NCBI GenBank assembly: GCA_948567375.1 | Contig: OX419762.1 | Coordinates: forward strand, 15,940,001 to 16,004,000 | DNA from: Lunularia cruciata | Lineage: Eukaryota > Streptophyta > Marchantiopsida > Lunulariales > Lunulariaceae | DNA length: 64,000 nt | Reading direction: 5' to 3' | Shown: one piece after another, positions 49,001-62,440 of the stretch | How positions within the stretch are numbered: the first letter of the stretch is position 1 | Layout of the letters: every line of letters starts with the position of its first letter | The notes under the pieces: generated by a model | Seen by the model: only the letters and a program-made list of their open reading frames with translations | The model's database searches: none | What the model was told of the DNA's origin: nothing | Position numbers and translations under genes: made by a program

Positions 49001-50197
49001 AACATTGCTCCTCAAATTGTACATATTTAATTACAAACTACATAAATTTTACATATTCGACATCTGTAAATATCTATGCATATAGAAAGTACGATAATAA
49101 CCGGGCCATCTGATATGTCTTGTAGAAATCTGAACACTTTAGTGCAAACAGGGATTTTGGTAATTATGAAATTCCATTTATTGTCCTTTATTCCACTGAT
49201 ATTGGGACCTTCTAAAGCTGCGAAGATCTCGGAAATTATAAACTGGATTTACCAAAATACTCATAAAAATATCAATAGAGTAAATCGAATTGAATTAATC
49301 ATTACAAATAGAATTCCCCATATTACTCTTGGATCACCATAAAATGTGGCTCAGATCCCACCGGCTGATGCAAAATGAATCTCCATTGTCATCAGCTCTC
49401 TTTTAGGTAGTATATTTCAATATTAGTCCTTGTACATATAACTTTCTACAAGTTTTAGCATAGTCTAACTACACATGATAGAATGGCACCTCAAAGATGC
49501 CTATAACAGACTGTGAAAGTTTTCAAAACGAAGGAAAGCATCCATCTATAGTTATCATCTTCAATACCCCAGTGCTCTGAAATAAATTCACCCAAAGTTA
49601 ATAGACAATCATCCATGATAGTACAATATTCGGTACAATCTATACAACAAGCTAGATACCTAGCAGCCACCTATGCATATAGTCTCACTCAACTACATAC
49701 TACCATAGAAAAAGCTGTGGCTCCAGATGCTCGCTTAATATTATGACACCTTTTGAGCATAATCATCAACTAAACGCTATCCAGCACATCTCCAGATCCA
49801 AACAAGAATTTAATACACTACATACCTGCTTCCTCTGACTATCTATCCATCCCTCCCTTACAAGACCGCCTATAGGTCTGCATCACATCGTTTTTCAGCT
49901 TCCTTTTGTCTCTTTCTCACACGCTCATCATAATCTTGGGCACATAGATCTGAAAGTGCTCGGTACTACCAAGTCAAAAAGATGTGTAGTTCTTTTGCAC
50001 CATGACCATGCTACAGAACACACTCGTTTCCGAAAGGTCTTCCGAATGTGCAAGCAATGGTTTCATGAACATGCCCGTGCCGCTATATATACGTATTTTG
50101 GCTGTTTTTAGGTTCTTGTTGTTGTTTGCTTTTTCTTAAAATACCTTTTCAGAGCAGATAAACTCGGCAAATAGTAGATGTTTTATGTTTCTGGATA

Positions 50198-50231
50198 AGC
50201 TTTTCCCATGGAAGGAAACATGGGAAAAGCT
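50198..50231. repeat. Perfect 13-bp inverted repeat
   Basis: AGCTTTTCCCATG (50,198-50,210) and CATGGGAAAAGCT (50,219-50,231) are exact inverted copies around an 8-base purine loop. Confidence 0.8.
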
Positions 50232-52488
50232 AGACTTAAATATCGGGTGTTGGTTCTGGCGTCCAAATTTGTCGAACTATCCTCGTGTTTTGTGGGAGTA
50301 TGTCGTAGAGCTGTTTGGAGGCAATCAGGCATAACAAAGAAACAGTTTAAGTGTACATGCATTCAAACTAGCAGACCAGCTATATGGCTTAAAATCTTGC
50401 CAACCCTTTTGAACATTTGTTTTACCACCTTGTTTTTAGTTTCTCCAAAATGTTTAGCTAGATTATCATATTTTGTATTTTTTTTCCTTAATCTACTTTG
50501 TTGTCCATAATAAAGTTACACCTGAGTGTAAACTTAGACACTTATCTACGATTCGTGATTGTATTAGTCATCGTGTTAAGGGTATTAAGGCGTTTCCAGA
50601 CCTGCCTAGTAGATTGTCTGGAATATCGTGACTCCCAAGATGCACTGTTAGTGTTGATAGATATTTGAATTAGCGGGTTAAGAATCCAGAATTACTTCAA
50701 CCTTTCTTTTCAGAACGCCCCATAAGAAACTTCATTGAATTTCATGACCTGTTTTTCATATACATCCTCCGTCCCTTATTAGGTGTCTGTTTTCTAACTT
50801 CAACTCGCCAATTATTACCATTGTATTCTGTCTATTCTCTCTCTTCACGTATTCAATTCACATATCAAAAAGATCCTATCTGAACAGAGGATTTTTTGGA
50901 TTTAGATTAACAGTTTAGAGTAATACACGGGGTATGAAATCTTGGAGGAGACGATAACATCAAAATCGAACCCCCTAGAATTCTATTCGAAGAAAAACCA
51001 TAATTCACTAAGATATTCCGTAGAAACAAGTAGAGGAAATCATTAGAATCTATTATTCTTTTCTGAAATCAATATGTAGAGTTTATAAATTGTATGATGT
51101 TCCACACACAAAATCATACCAAAATCAGTAATGTCCACCCAAAAAGTTACTATAGGATACACTTATTGTATCATCCACTAGGTCATGGAAACTTTGTCAT
51201 GTGATCTTGCATTCTCAAGCATAGTATAGGGTCCTCTCGTACACAACCCAAATTATTTAGTAATGAACCCCTTAAGTTCTTTACATCTTTGCAAACACCA
51301 AAAGGGAGAAGAAAGTAAAACTATAATCTTTAGTAGCTCTAGAATTGCAGTCAGGCTTTGTACCCAACGTTTGATCGACCAGAAAATCGTTGTTTGAGAA
51401 TTGATGACATGTAGTCTGATCAAGGATTGTCAATGGAAGGGACCATTCTCTAGGTATACTATACTGTGTGGTTAGTGCACTTTCTTTAGTCTAAAGGGCT
51501 CAATTCATGACGGCTAGTACCTACAAAACCTTTAGAGTAGAGATCTCATCGTGTCCACAGATCAGACGATCACAAGTACTGCACTTATGAACTCCGAAAC
51601 AAATCACTGTCGTGAACTTGTGTGGGAAAGAGCATCCAAAATACTGGGTAATCTCCTCGAGTGTTTGCTTCCTTGTCAGAGTATGACTGCAGCCACATTG
51701 CACTCTAGTACTTTCGTCCCGAGAATATCTGGAACTGTAGCAATAGTGTCATAGGGTAATAATAGTCAGATGTGGAGCGAAGTGCGGGGAATGGCGGGCA
51801 GCAATACAATATGTCATTTGTGGACTGACGAAAGAAGAACCCAGTAGTTGTAGGGTGTTTGGTGACGTGCGGAAGATGAGAGACCTACGCGAACTAGCAG
51901 CTTCAGATAGACACGTACATCTTTTGAAAAGACGACAAAAGAAGGTAGTTTGTGCATAAAGCAAGCCCGCAATTCGTTGGAATGTTAGATTCCGAGGAGT
52001 TGGAGCGATGGGACTGTAAGGTGGCAGCGAATGTTCCAAAGATACTAGTTTTGCATTTTTATGGTTGTAAAGAAGTGCACAAGTTGCATCACCGGCGTAT
52101 CACTCTTCAGCAGGATCTTTGACCCTAAAGCTGCTGGTTCTCGGCGCTTTAAGTGGGGCCACCGTACTTTGCCACCTAGTTGACATTACCTTTTTCAGCC
52201 AGGTCGTTAATTGTGAAACAGTTTTAAAGTTTCCTAGGAGATAGGTGCTATACAGATTGTTGTTGGCCTGTTTGGAGGAATTGGAGTTAATTTCCAGCAC
52301 AGGATCTGTTTCCTGTTGTTTGATAATGATGAAACCGTTGCAGAGTTTAGGTCAATATGTTTCAAAGGGGTCAGTGGTTGAGTTGCCAGACATAATTTTC
52401 TAAGCAGAAACGTAACTGTACCGAAGATATGATACAGTAGTACTGATCTGCATAGGCGTACTGCCTTCTTGCGAATAATTTACGGCCG

Positions 52489-52672
52489 GATAATCGACGT
52501 ATTGTAGTTTGAGGAGGAAGCATTCAGTGTCTCAGCTGCTCTTCCTCGTTGCGAAGATGTCAATGCACCACTTGATTGTGTTGTGTTACTACATTGCACA
52601 TTCCAGTGAGTGTTGGCTGGATAAGTAGAGTATTGTAGTTTGAGGAGGAAACATACAGTAACCCAGCTGCTC
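52489..52672. repeat. Direct repeat pair, ~54 bp
   Basis: The block GGATAA...GTATTGTAGTTTGAGGAGGAA...CAGCTGCTC occurs at 52,489-52,541 and 52,619-52,672 with about ten differences, 130 bp apart. Confidence 0.75.
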
Positions 52673-53460
52673 GCATTATACCAATCGCACTCGGTTTTGA
52701 GAATTTGATCTGCTAGTGTGCGAGACTCATGAGACACAAAACCGATGTAGTGAAATGAACTTTTATTTTAGATCATAGTTTGTGACTAGTCATAGTGACA
52801 TAGTTTGTGAATATTGGCCTGTCTTCGCAAACCCAAATATCCTGGTCAAGCCGTGTGCTGACTTGTGATAAGTTGGTGAACTAGTAAACTAGTAAAAGCG
52901 AGAAAGTCGCTCGTAAAATAGTCTTTCGCTTTGGAATCACAAGTACCTTTGCCACTCGTTTACAAGGAATGAAAAAAATGGAAAATTGCCTCGATTCTCA
53001 ATGAGTACGACTGAGAATATACCACGAAATTCACAAGTTTCAGGCACTATCATATCAGAGAATTTCCCTCTGCCTGCGTCTAACAGACTTGGGAATATCC
53101 ATTCCTTCTTTTATATTTGTACAGGTGACTTCCCTACTATTACTCTCTAAAGGTAGAAACCAAGTATTGAACATGATACATATATACTCTATTGTAAAAT
53201 CTCTTTCCCACCTATTGGGATTTCATTTCTCTTCCCATCCAACTTCTGGAGAAGGAGAGATGAAAGTCTCGTGACGGTGATGCAGTTAAGGATAATGATC
53301 CACTCCTACTCCTGCAAGACCGACTCAGAATACATAAAAGAAGCAGTCGACCTAACAATACAAGGCATCAAAGCCGTAAAAGTACAACGCTCTCCAAAAG
53401 AGCGAGACAAAACCGTAAACTAGACTAAGGCTTTTATCACCTGTCTGGCTTATCAACGAA

Positions 53461-56400
53461 TTAGTTCGGCTGATTGGAGTTCTCCAGAGTGACAGAACCA
53501 ACTTCGTCTTTATTTTGAGTCACTTCGCTAACTCTTTGACGGAGTTTCTCTCTGTTGTCATGAATTCGCCGGAGTCCATTTCCCACAACCACCAACGAGT
53601 AAAGTGTATGCGTAATCATTGGTCCCAAGATATTTCCAGTCTGGTCAAGATCAGCACAGAAAGACAACGAGCGAGCTCCGTTAGAGCATACTGCGCCAGT
53701 GCCAGATCGGAACTTTACAATAGCTTTGATTTGTGGTTAAAGTCCAAAAGTGAACTGGAAGAATGACCAACATCACAGGTTGATGGACACGTAAGGGCGT
53801 TTCAAAGACTCACCTGAACCCACTCAAAGCCGAGGTACAATGCCAAAAGTGCCTCCATAAGTGGAGAATATATTTTCTTCAATTGCCGTCGTTCATACCA
53901 GGCTGGGAAAGATGAACACCCAAAATGTCAGACCTTGGTAAGCACTCGTAGTACTTAGCCTCAGAGAGTACCCTCAGAGCTGTCCATACTCGATACACTG
54001 CGAACAGCCACATAGCAGGATTATCCTGCTATGTTGTTCGCAAACAGACACTGACTTAAAAAGTCTTCGTGGAAACCTAATTACTTGCACAATTCTGTAC
54101 CCGTTAAACGAGGACAACTCAAACTCGATAGGTTAAAGTAACAGGCGATGAAAAGTACCAGATATTCTCTTCTTTATATCCCTTCGATTGTTGCGGCCAA
54201 ATTTATTTCCAGAAACTGGGGCGATAACATAAGTGGGATCTGTTGGAGAAACACAGTCCGAAATGGAGTTTCAGTCGGTCCAAACATGAAGAACAATTGC
54301 GATAAAACAAGTAGAGAAATACAATGCATACATACCACTCGGAGCAGATATTATGTAGTACATAGAGCCTGTGATGGATGCAGTGAGAACAGCTGCGCAA
54401 GCTTGGGCGAAAGGCGTGACGAATGGAATGATGCTCGTCTGAACATACAAAAATCAAAGGCCAAGCAAGCTCAGTTTCTGTACAAGCAGTCGTTGACGTG
54501 TTTCATCTTTGAGAAAGTTTGGACAAGTTACAGACACACTTCGTCTTTGGAAATACAAATGTCCTTTTGACATATTCTCTTCCAACCAGACACGTTCTTC
54601 GAATCATTTGATGAGAAAATTAGTTCACTTAACCTTCAGACTGCAAAATACTAGAACAATCGACCAAGGTACCTCTTGGATCGAGCACTGCGAAAGCGTC
54701 TCTACTCAAAATCAGCCTACTGACGATCATTTCTCGAAGACCAAGAGAAATAAAGGGGCCCATACCAGTGCGGAAATACCGATCGTAGAATAATTGACAT
54801 CTTTAGCAGTGTACTGTAACGCGTGAGCTAGCCCTCCCTGGATTGCGACTCTAAAGAACATTTCTTCTGACAGAGCTCCAGCAGCCACAACAAAGATAAA
54901 CTGCACAGCAGCGAGAAACGGACATAAGCATCAAGCTGAAACCCATGACTCGAACCTTGCACCACGATGGTTCCTTATCAAATATCCCATGACTTGATCT
55001 CCGGCAGGCAGCACTAGCATGAGTAGGACGGATGATATCAAGCGGAAAGACTCTTCTTTGCTCAGAGAGGGCAGAGAGACAGATCATGCACAATCATATG
55101 TGAACGTCTTCAGAAGCTGGTATATCATGGAAAACTTTTGATGTAAGCTATCTACAAAAGCAGCTTGCGGTACCAAGGTAGAGGTCATTGCTGAAAATTA
55201 CCTGCCATTTGTTCATTCCTACAAAGAAATCGATAAGCTCCTCATCCTCCACGTCACGGATAGCTCTGGCAGGTGGACAAACCTTGACTACCTCATCCTG
55301 CCAGCACACAAACATCAGGGGTGTAAGAGATCAGAAAAATGAATCCAAGTGAATATGCTCATTGTATACACTTCGTTCAGAAGATAAGCTGTAAAGAAGC
55401 TGCTCCTAATCGGTACTTTGTCATTGCACCAGAAAGGGAAACATTTCACCCATTTGACATACCTCGAGGATGAAAAGCAGGGCCATCATAGGGGGTACAG
55501 CATATCCCAGCCCTTGGACCACAGTATCAATTGATAGTTCAAATCCACCGGAACAATCAACTCCGGTGAAAATACAAAGGGCACTCCCTGCGACTGCTAA
55601 GCCTCCGTACATAGCTGTGAAGACGAAGATCAAAACCAAATCATCGGTAAAGGATGGGAGGATTGCAGGGAGGGAGTTATGTAACCTCAGCTCTCAAGCC
55701 AATGGCGCAAACTTGAAAGATAAGCACGCATCTTGCTGACTCATTAAATGATACCTACAAAGCTAGTCACACGAAACCTAACAATTCAAGTAATCTTTGG
55801 CCCCAGTTCAAAGACCAGCAATCCGCAGAGCGTACATACCCATTGCGTAAACGACTCTGAGAATCATATTGATTTGCTCCCAGCTTTCGTCAGACTCGCT
55901 TCTTGCACTGCTCAGGTACTGATTGGTATTCCAAACACCCTGCGAGGGAAAAACACATGAAGGTTAACATCTAAGCTGACTGCGACTTATTGTTTCTATT
56001 GCAAGAATCTCATTCCAAACTGAATACCGGCATCAAGTAGTCCAATTAAACACAAATTGTGCGACGGAACAAGCTGCTCTGGTGGAAGAGAATTCTAATT
56101 CAGATGTGCCCGTACAAGCAGGCATAGTCAGAAGTGTTCCCCACGGCGATTGAACACTAACCTTATCCAACAACATATCGCCAGCCTCTCTAAATCCTGG
56201 ACTACTGCTCAACGCCTTTTTCTCGTCTGGACTTCCTCCCATAGCCCTTACGGATCTACCCGAACTTCGGCGAGGTGATCGGAGAGGAATCGATCCTAAG
56301 CCCTGTAGGCAATTTAAATTCCCTCCAGCGAGACTTGATGAACTCAACACCCTTCCCATGCTTAGACCTTCCCGGCTTCGACAATTTAAGGCACTTGAAG

Positions 56401-56758
56401 AGCTCGACACGCCGGTCGAATTATCTCCCATCGGCATTAACAGGCCACTCCCAAAGGCGGAGACACGGGGTGAAGACCTGCTTGCCATGCTCGAGAATTC
56501 ATGAGACGCAGAAGAAGAAGAACAATGGACACCGGCCGACGACGAACGCTGAATAGAGGATAAGCCTCCCTGGAGGTAGCAGGGAGAAGCATCAGAGCTC
56601 TGAACAGCTGCGCCTCTGGTAGCCCTCTCCGAATCCCGATCAAGAGATTGTAAAGCGCACTGAGAGAAACTCTGTCCAACGCTCCGTCCTCCTATATTTA
56701 TAGAAGGTCGTCCACTCGAGACCCGGAAGCCTCCACCTAGCATCCCCGCGGAACTCAT
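53461..56758 (-). CDS. CPBP (CAAX-like) intramembrane protease family protein, probably plastidial
   Basis: There are nine predicted exons on the minus strand: 56,758-56,162; 55,939-55,840; 55,614-55,463; 55,297-55,202; 54,900-54,766; 54,438-54,336; 54,239-54,159; 53,902-53,814; 53,640-53,461. All introns are GT..AG and the phases agree, giving 510 residues. Residues 1-199 are Ser/Gly/Arg-rich and poor in acidic residues near the start, like a chloroplast transit peptide plus linker. Hydrophobic segments follow (about 233-283, 316-345, 361-393, 430-447, 453-475). CPBP motif 1 is SEEMFFR (E327, E328, R332) and a late motif histidine is TGNILGPMITH (H462). The second usual motif (FxxxH) is not obvious; H341 is a candidate. 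A charged soluble segment VCPPARAIRDVEDEELIDFF (about 290-310) lies between membrane parts. Family: plant CAAX-like proteins such as SCO4, which act in the plastid; catalytic activity is uncertain. It appears intact. Confidence 0.85.
54001..54042. repeat. Long hairpin inside intron 7 of the CPBP gene
   Basis: ACATAGCAGGAT (54,011-54,022) and ATCCTGCTATGT (54,024-54,035) are exact inverted copies around one base. Beyond them GCGAACA (54,001-54,007) pairs with TGTTCGC (54,036-54,042), leaving a 3-base bulge, for 19 paired positions in all. It is short for a microRNA precursor and may be a foldback insertion. Confidence 0.8.
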
Positions 56759-58270
56759 TTTTCCTTCTCAAGGTAAACAAGTTCCTCCTCCTCGAAAACT
56801 CCCAACTATATTATCATCCTCCGCTCAAACGAGCCCGTGAGAATCTGCAACTCACACTCCGCTTCAGGCACAGTAATCTCCGCCCTTAACCATGACAGTT
56901 AGCACCTCTAAACGCTCAAAATCCCGCAATTAACACCCCTCTCCTGCAGAACGTCAAATCAGACCGCTCATCCCTTACTCCAGTAGCTCCTCCTCCTCCT
57001 CCTCCTCCTGTTGCACCTGCCTCGTTATTAAACGTCGTCAAATTCCACCATCAACTTTCTTCTAACTCCCTTTCTCCTCGGGAGTCACCTCGCCACTTCC
57101 TGCTTTCTCTTTTCCTTTAATTCTTCCGCTCCCTGATCTACACCAACAAAGGAGCTCAAAACCTGCAACCCGTCCGGTGTGCTCGTTGCCAGTAACACCG
57201 TCTCATGTCCTTGGTTATATATCGCGGAAATCAATCGCTGTTGGTTTTGCCAGTGCCAGAGCCACACTGAGAATGAAACAGGCGTGTGGGAAGGATGGGT
57301 GAATAGAGGGGCCCGAAGAAGTGGAGGTGCATCTAGGGCGGTGCCTCGACACCCTTTCTGCGCTGAATCGGATTGGGATAGAGATTCTGTACAGCCAGTG
57401 AGCGATTAGTCGACGCAGCAGCAGCCATACGCCGAAGGAGACGAGTTCCACTTTTTCGTCGCTGCTTGGACTCCACAAGTTCTCGAGAGGAAAAAACAAA
57501 AGGAGCACTATACGAAAGCATTTGTGGGCGACGAAAACGGCGACAGGAAGATGGATATTGGAAGGACGGACGGATAGCCGACACAATGCGTGCGTTTAGA
57601 ATGGACACGCGGTGACTGCAACTGTAGTAGGTTGCGATTGCTTCCTTGCTCGGTGCCTCCTTTACGACTACGTGCAAGAAGAGACCCCCTTACTGCGGGA
57701 ACGGTAAGGCAGCATCATGCATTTCGACTTATAAAGGTGGTTTCTAAACAAGTCATGATTATGTTGTCCTTAAAGTGCTTACACCTCAATTGGTGGAGGC
57801 AGTATCGCATTTCCTTTCTCTCATTAGGAACTAAGGTTCAAAAGGTACTGGACCAAACGCGTGAAGGGGAGAAGCGATAAGTAGGTGTGCTAAAGTGGTC
57901 TAAAGAACAAAATCAAGAAATGAGTCAACGATTTCCTAGTATCTTTACTTTCTAGTTTATGTTTCTAGTAATAATCAAGTTTCCTCTGATGAGGACTCAA
58001 CTTCCGACAAGACTTTCATCACTGTGCTTGGATAATAACGAATTTGATGTGTTCTGCTATTCTCCTATTTGGGAGAAACAGACACGCATAGGGTAACAAT
58101 CAGGATAGGAAGATCCCAACAATGTAACCTAACAAGTACAATGGGGTTTTGTTAATCACCACTCTATTTGGAACCGAAAGGAACATTCTCTTATGAGTTT
58201 TTGTGTTTAAATTTGTCTTTCGTGTTTAAATTTCTGACTAAACGGTTCTGGATTTCCAAAGTATAAGTAT
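56759..58270 (-). promoter_or_regulatory. Upstream region of the CPBP gene
   Basis: Mid-GC and pyrimidine-rich on the plus strand (purine-rich on the gene's strand), consistent with a 5' UTR and promoter. A (CTC)n microsatellite lies at about 56,987-57,010. No TATA box can be assigned with confidence, and no divergent gene was recognised to the right. Confidence 0.4.
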
Positions 58271-58700
58271 ATCTCGAAATGAATATAGCTAAATATCATT
58301 TTGTTCATGTTCCTGTAATACTTTTCCACCAGCAACTACTTATAGCTAGAAGACGAATACGACTAAAGGACCTTCATCGCCCAATCTGGGCAGTAGTTTT
58401 CTTGTTGCTTTTCAGCTGGTTGCTTTGTGAGACCCCCTTGGTTGGGATTGTGGGACTGGGTGGAGTTACGATTTGTAACCCCTCGCTTTCATTGGGCTCC
58501 CTGCTCGGCTCCCCTCTTGCACTCTTCAGTCTTTGGTGCTTTCTACTCCTTTCTCTTTTATTCGGCGTGTGAGGTTTGAGTTCAATGACAATTATGTAAC
58601 AAGTCTATTTCTTTAACATAAATACCACATTTATACTCAGTGAAAGAATAGCAATACTTTTCAGAGGACAAACACTTATCCGGATTTTGTGGTTCTTTGA
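58271..58700. other. GC-richer stretch, no gene assigned
   Basis: A 97-codon plus-strand frame (58,279-58,572) is hydrophobic, but its C-terminal Leu-rich part reflects CTC/CTT-rich DNA. No motif was recognised. Confidence 0.35.
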
Positions 58701-61700
58701 GCTAACTATGTCCCTGGTAAGAACAACCTCCCTTTTAGAAGATGTATGTTTTCTGAAACTCCCATGAGGATCAAACTTGTTAGATCCTTATTAGCGTTCA
58801 AAATTGGTGGTCATTAGCATATTTCAAGAATTCTGATGAATTATGATTCACATGAATGGCTGAAATATCATATTAACGTTAAGAAGTAATCACAATATCT
58901 AGATTCTTGGTCGGTTTATTTATTTACTTGTCATTTACTCTTATTAATTGATTGTTATGTTAGTGCCTTTTAGTTTACTTTGTAGATATTGGTAACATTT
59001 TAACTATCTAATGACATCCATGAAAGTAACGTAATTGTGACTGCTTTTGTGTATTTATATATTTTCTATTCTACTTATGTTTTATACAGTGAACATGATT
59101 AACTGTGATTTTCTTTGAAGAAGACTTTGTAGAGCTTGCTGAATTATTCTTTTAGGTTGAATCATACATATATGAGAAAATACCTTTATTAATATACTTT
59201 AGTCACCTTTACCATGATAATATTTTGACTAAAATAGTAATTAGAAGGTATATCAACAAGTAAAATAAACCAGTGTAAATTATAAAGGAGTGTAGACACG
59301 TTTTTAAATATAATAAGCTTTAAACCTTACATTAAATAAAATAGTGATTTCCATCTACATCTATAAATTGGACAATATTTACTGCTAAGAAACTCTTACA
59401 GTAGATAACCTCTTCTTTTTACTTCAATTTGTTGAGATGAATTGGCTTGCATGCTTTTATTTTTTGGGTAAATGATCATTACTAAATGCTTCATTGATTC
59501 AGACCAAAAATAGGAATATTAATGTTTGATATAAGTATAATTAAATTAGTGAATTATATATTTGGACTTGTCCTGATTGCACTTTCGTGTCTCGGTTGAA
59601 TCAAAACAAGAAAGCGTAATAATTTGAAAGATGTTAAGTTTAGATGGTATGTTTGAGATGCAAATAATTAGACTATAAGGGCTAAATAAAGTATTAAAGT
59701 AAGACTAAATAAAATCTGGTCTAGTATAGCATGGAACTATGATGGGATAAGAAGATATTGCATCTTTTCACTAAAAAACTTATGTAAGATAAGAGTAAGT
59801 ATGTAAGTTTTGCATTATTGTTTGAATACTTTGTTAAAATAAGGGACTTTCAATTCCAATGTGTGTAACTAATATAGCAACACACACTGTTGATATTAAA
59901 AAATATATCAATAGAGTTGCAAAGCTAGATTCCATTTAATACAATGAAATAGCTAAAAATAATTTTGATTGCAAGCAAAGTGTTTGACATGGTGAAAAAA
60001 ATCCCTAGCTTGGTTATAAACTTAGCTGATGCTCTCTTAATATTAGGAAATAACTTACCAAATTAGTAAAAAGCTTACTATCTCCTTGATTTAGTATCAC
60101 TTCTATCTTATTTGATTTATTGATAGAATTTCTTTATAAGAAGGGGAAAGTGACACTTCAATCTTTTAAAATCCATGTCATTGACTTAATTACAACTCCA
60201 ATTACAAAAATAAGATTTGATATGCTTTAGAATTTTGTGGAAATAAAGTAGTTCCAACTTCAGTTATGCTCATTACAATTTCATCTTCCATATTGTATGA
60301 GATATAAATGACTTCACACCCATTTTAAATATCATGTTGTTAAATAAAATTGCAGTTTAAACCTAACTTGATGTAAAACAGATTCTTAGTCAAAAAGGAT
60401 TTTTTCATAAATGATAATCATTTTTAGTCTGAATTACTTTAAAAAAATTGAAGTGTCTTTTAAATAAAATGCAATAAGTTCTTTTGAATTATTCTTGAAG
60501 GAGATGTATGACTTACTAGAAGTTGATAATAATGAATGAATCAAAGTATCCCATAAAAAATCATATTATTAACACTTAATAGAGTTCTACTTAAGCTTTT
60601 AATACCACTTGTTTATAGTAATCTAAAATTCAGGTTTTTTTCTTATATGATAAATAATGAAATAAAATGGAGAGAGTAGTAATCTATGCATGAACTAAAA
60701 CTATGCTAAAACTAATGAATTCAAAAAATTAAAACCATAGACTTTATCTACTCAATTATTAAGAATGTTATCAAATCTTGTCCTTAATTTCATTGTCTTA
60801 AATTTCTTAATCTTGTAAGCTTGTAGATTACAAATAACACACCAAACAGCATAAAAGATACAAAGATCAATTATACTTAAAAGGATTAAGGAAAATGATA
60901 ATCATTGTGACAATTCTCTCATATAAATACTTTGCACTAAAACTCAATATTTTGTGACTACAATGAGTGATTGTAGATATGTCTATATATTTGCAACTTA
61001 TATTTGTCCCCAATCCAAACATAAGACTATAGACTCCTCGTACAAGACAAGTCCAAATTGATGGTTAGTATGTTAATAAAATTTCTTAAGAATCTAGTAT
61101 TGTCTTAATAATTAGCATGTTAATTGTTACCCGAAACCTTCTTGAAACAATTAAGATATCAAATTGAAATCTGGATTTGATATTACAAGGTCACATTAAG
61201 TTTCTACATTTTATGTTATATCTTTTATTTCAAGTGTCTATTAATTATAATTTATTATGAAAGTAAATATTTAAATCTTACTTTATTTAATATGTATCAT
61301 AGATATAAAATAGAGTATTGTTCATAGACAACACTTGTTTTTGTATGTAAAAAACTTCACTTTACTATCTATAGTGGCTTATTAAATAATATAAAATGTT
61401 GTGACTATTTTATTTTTAATAAAAAACATAACATATATAATATATATTATTTATTGGTATAAATAATTTTATTTATATTATTATCCCTGGCTATTTTCTA
61501 ACTTCTTAAAAGACCATAGTGGTAGTCAAAAAGAGTCGTCAACTTTTTTAGATACTAAAATTTGTGATATAAACACATCTAACTATAGCTAAAAATCCTT
61601 TTACAAGGCTAGCTAATCCTAAAAGATACTTTAAATGCCTTCATATAGAGTATTAACATTAGCCATCTAGTTAAAAAAAGTTTAGCAAAGTTTCAAGTAA

Positions 61701-61740
61701 ATTTAGTGAAACTGAAATTTTATTTTTTATATAAATGATA
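58700..61740. other. Very AT-rich region without a gene
   Basis: No coding, RNA or repeat feature was recognised on either strand. Confidence 0.6.
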
Positions 61741-62440
61741 TTGTGTCCAATAAGCATGATAGCTATAAAATAGTCATACCACACTTTCTAAAAGCAATTG
61801 AGAAATATTTTGTCTCATGTATGTTTATATAGTAGTTAAATTCACATCAATTTTTTTTGAAATTGTTATCAATATGATGCTCTTTTTGCAAGTAATACAA
61901 ACTTACTTTTTAACATAAAGTTTCTTTGTATACTTAGAAATAGTTATACAACTTTTTCTCAAAGCAATTGAGAAATTTTTGTTGTCTTTTACGTTCATTA
62001 TAGCAATTAAATCCACTTCAAAATTGTTGAAAATTGTTATCAATATGATGCTCTTTTTGCAAGTAATACAAACTAACTCTTTAACATAAAGTTTCTTTGT
62101 ATACTTGGAAATAGATATAGAATTTGTTCTCAAAGCAATTGAGAAATGTTGGTTCTCTTTTACATTTATTATAGCAATTAAATCCACTTTAAAATTGTTG
62201 ACAATTGTTATCAATATGATTCTCTTTTGCAAGTAATGTAAAATAACTATTCAACATAAAGTTTCTTTGTATACTTAGAAACTGTTATACCACTCTTTCT
62301 CAAAGCAATTGAGAAATGTTGGTTCTTTTTATGTTTATTATGGCAAATAAATCCACTTCAAATCTTTTATCAATATGATGCTCATTTTGCAAGTAGTATA
62401 TACTAACTCTTTATCCTAAAGTTTCTTTGTATAAATGAAT
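61740..62440. repeat. Short array of ~171-bp tandem repeats
   Basis: The anchor TCAATATGAT is found near 61,870, 62,041, 62,212 and 62,371, giving periods of 171, 171 and 159 bp. Each unit carries TTTGCAAGTA, AACATAAAGTTTCTTTGTATA, CTCAAAGCAATTGAGAAAT and AATTAAATCCACTT blocks in the same order, with a partial unit at the left end. The central units are the most alike. The 109-codon minus-strand frame across the array (62,232-61,903) repeats with it and is a by-product. Confidence 0.9.

Larger units (their letters stand above)
49000..53460. other. Mid-GC intergenic region downstream of the CPBP gene
   Basis: Base composition rises towards gene-like values, but no exon with a recognisable protein segment was found on either strand. 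It holds a 13-bp perfect inverted repeat (50,198-50,231) and a ~54-bp direct repeat pair (52,489-52,541 and 52,619-52,672). It could contain non-coding transcripts, which sequence alone cannot show. Confidence 0.4.

Noticed and set aside
61903-62232. 109-codon minus-strand frame as a repeat protein
   Set aside because: It merely follows the 171-bp tandem array; the period of 57 codons keeps the frame open by chance.
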